DNA of 15,415 nucleotides from the NCBI GenBank assembly GCA_003164825.1, contig PLUH01000143.1, forward strand, positions 34,088 through 49,502, read 5' to 3'. The notes under the pieces are model-generated. The model ran no database searches, was not told the DNA's origin, and saw nothing but the letters and a program-made list of their open reading frames with translations. Positions 14,856-15,415 of the stretch are shown piece by piece (the stretch's first letter is position 1; each line of letters starts with the position of its first letter). The stretch is from Hyphomicrobiales bacterium (GTDB taxonomy: Bacteria; Pseudomonadota; Alphaproteobacteria; Rhizobiales; Beijerinckiaceae). The translations under genes and the position numbers were made by a program.

Positions 14856-14986
14856 GCGCTGAGTTCTCCTTCGACGTTGTCGCAGCGGGCGAGTTCGCGC
14901 GGCGTCAAGTCGGCGCCGCAAACGAGGGTATCGACTTCTGCCTCCGGTCCGCTCAGATGTAACTTCTTTGGCAGGAAGGATGACAT
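14852..14986 (-). CDS. 44-codon ORF coupled to the binding-protein gene
   Basis: The frame runs from ATG 14984-14986 to a TGA that overlaps the binding-protein ATG. It encodes MSSFLPKKLHLSGPEAEVDT, then LVCGADLTPRELARC and a short acidic tail. It contains the strong AAGGAG of the next gene near its end. An in-frame TAA lies a few codons upstream, so it cannot be longer at the 5' end. I saw no clear ribosome site for it. It may be a real small protein, a leader for coupled translation, or the tail of a gene whose front was lost near the HAD pseudogene. I recognise no family. Confidence 0.3.
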   Translation of the reverse strand: MSSFLPKKLHLSGPEAEVDTLVCGADLTPRELARCDNVEGELSA

Positions 14987-15070
14987 GATGTCGAGTTAAT
15001 CTCTTTGCCTTGTGCCTCTTCGCTCGCGCCCCTCCCCACAGTTGGCACGGACTTCGTGTGCGCCGATCTT

Positions 15071-15415
15071 GTGACCTCGACCGTTCTTTTCGATATGAAC
15101 GACGTGCTCTACAGCTATGATCGGAATGTGCGCGTGGCGCATATTGCGCGAATCTTCGCGAGCCGGCAGCGGCCGTCGCGGAGGCGATCTGGGGATCGGG
15201 TTTCGAAGACTCCGGAGACAGCGGGGTCATGGATGCCGACGCCTACCTTTCGGGTTTTGGCGAACGTCTGGCTACCCACTGAGCCAAGATGATTCTGCGG
15301 GCGGCGGTGAGGCCGACCGCGGAGACGCTTGCGCTCGCTGCTTCGGTTCGTCGACAGGCGCGCGGGTCGCCGTCCTCACCAACAACAATTTGTTGGTCAA
15401 GCGCGCCGCCGACAC
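15071..15415 (+). pseudogene. HAD-family hydrolase pseudogene (5' part; runs off the window)
   Basis: From GTG 15071 the frame begins TSTVLFDMNDVLYSYDRNVR, a HAD motif I region; the second aspartate of the usual DxD is asparagine here. Around 15160-15175 the protein similarity jumps to another frame, which reads VAEAIWGSGFEDSGDSG and then MDADAYLSGFGERL. That frame hits TGA at 15280-15282, then resumes as AAVRPTAETLALAASVRR. At about 15353 it jumps again to a third frame reading GARVAVLTNNNLLVKRAAD, the motif II region with its conserved threonine. At least two frameshifts and one stop therefore interrupt what was one HAD subfamily IA gene. It is divergent from the importer operon. Sequencing error could explain one shift but hardly all three lesions. 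Confidence 0.75.

Noticed and set aside
15043..15060. Sigma-54-like TGGCACGG on the plus strand before the HAD pseudogene
   Set aside because: The -12 element fails: ten bases after GG the sequence is GT, not GC, so the essential GG-N10-GC spacing is absent.
14856..15230. Upstream continuation of the binding-protein frame, which would give a 465-residue protein
   Set aside because: The signal peptide and AAGGAG place the start at 14855. The upstream part has no recognisable protein pattern and covers the HAD pseudogene on the opposite strand.

Overview
The window looks like chromosomal DNA of an alphaproteobacterium, most likely of the Rhizobiales. This rests on the GC-rich codon use, the style of the transporter, integrase and toxin-antitoxin sequences, and the dense overlapping operons. 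I cannot place it to genus from sequence alone. Almost everything functional concerns uptake and breakdown of small nitrogen compounds.

Region 1 (1-5992, all minus strand) is a compact operon. It runs from a family-5 solute-binding protein through two Dpp/Opp-type permeases and two Dpp/Opp-type ATPases to the first 140 codons of a hydantoinase/oxoprolinase A subunit, which leaves the window at base 1. Four successive gene junctions are ATGA overlaps. Only the binding-protein gene is set apart from the rest, by 108 bp that can fold into hairpins.

Region 2 (about 6000-7100) is a scrapyard. It holds an intergenic stretch with direct and inverted repeats upstream of the transporter operon, then an N-terminal fragment of a tyrosine recombinase and a ParE/RelE-like toxin on the minus strand. 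These meet, head to head, the C-terminal part of an antitoxin and the C-terminal part of a second ParE toxin on the plus strand. This is probably what remains of an integration/deletion event.

Region 3 (7223-11048) carries nucleobase and amide metabolism. An orphan phosphoribosyltransferase (minus) and an M20 amidohydrolase (plus) are divergently transcribed from a 154-bp region holding two perfect palindromes. The amidohydrolase runs tail to tail into adenine deaminase (minus), with a 21-bp overlap of the coding ends.

Region 4 (11120-14986, minus) is a polyamine/thiamine/iron-type ABC importer: periplasmic binding protein, two permeases and a PotA-like ATPase. It is transcribed toward adenine deaminase and probably with it. 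Two tiny open frames (44 and 22 codons) sit just in front of the binding-protein gene and of adenine deaminase, and each ends in an ATGA overlap with the following start.

Region 5 (15071-15415, plus) is a HAD-family hydrolase pseudogene broken by at least two frameshifts and one stop.

Taken together the working genes suggest import of nitrogenous solutes by two ABC systems, followed by ring opening (hydantoinase/oxoprolinase), deamidation or deacylation (M20) and purine deamination/salvage (adenine deaminase, phosphoribosyltransferase). The substrates are inference. I found no clear-cut new defence or mobile system. The least explained items are the orphan phosphoribosyltransferase with its palindromic divergent promoter region, and the two coupled micro-ORFs.
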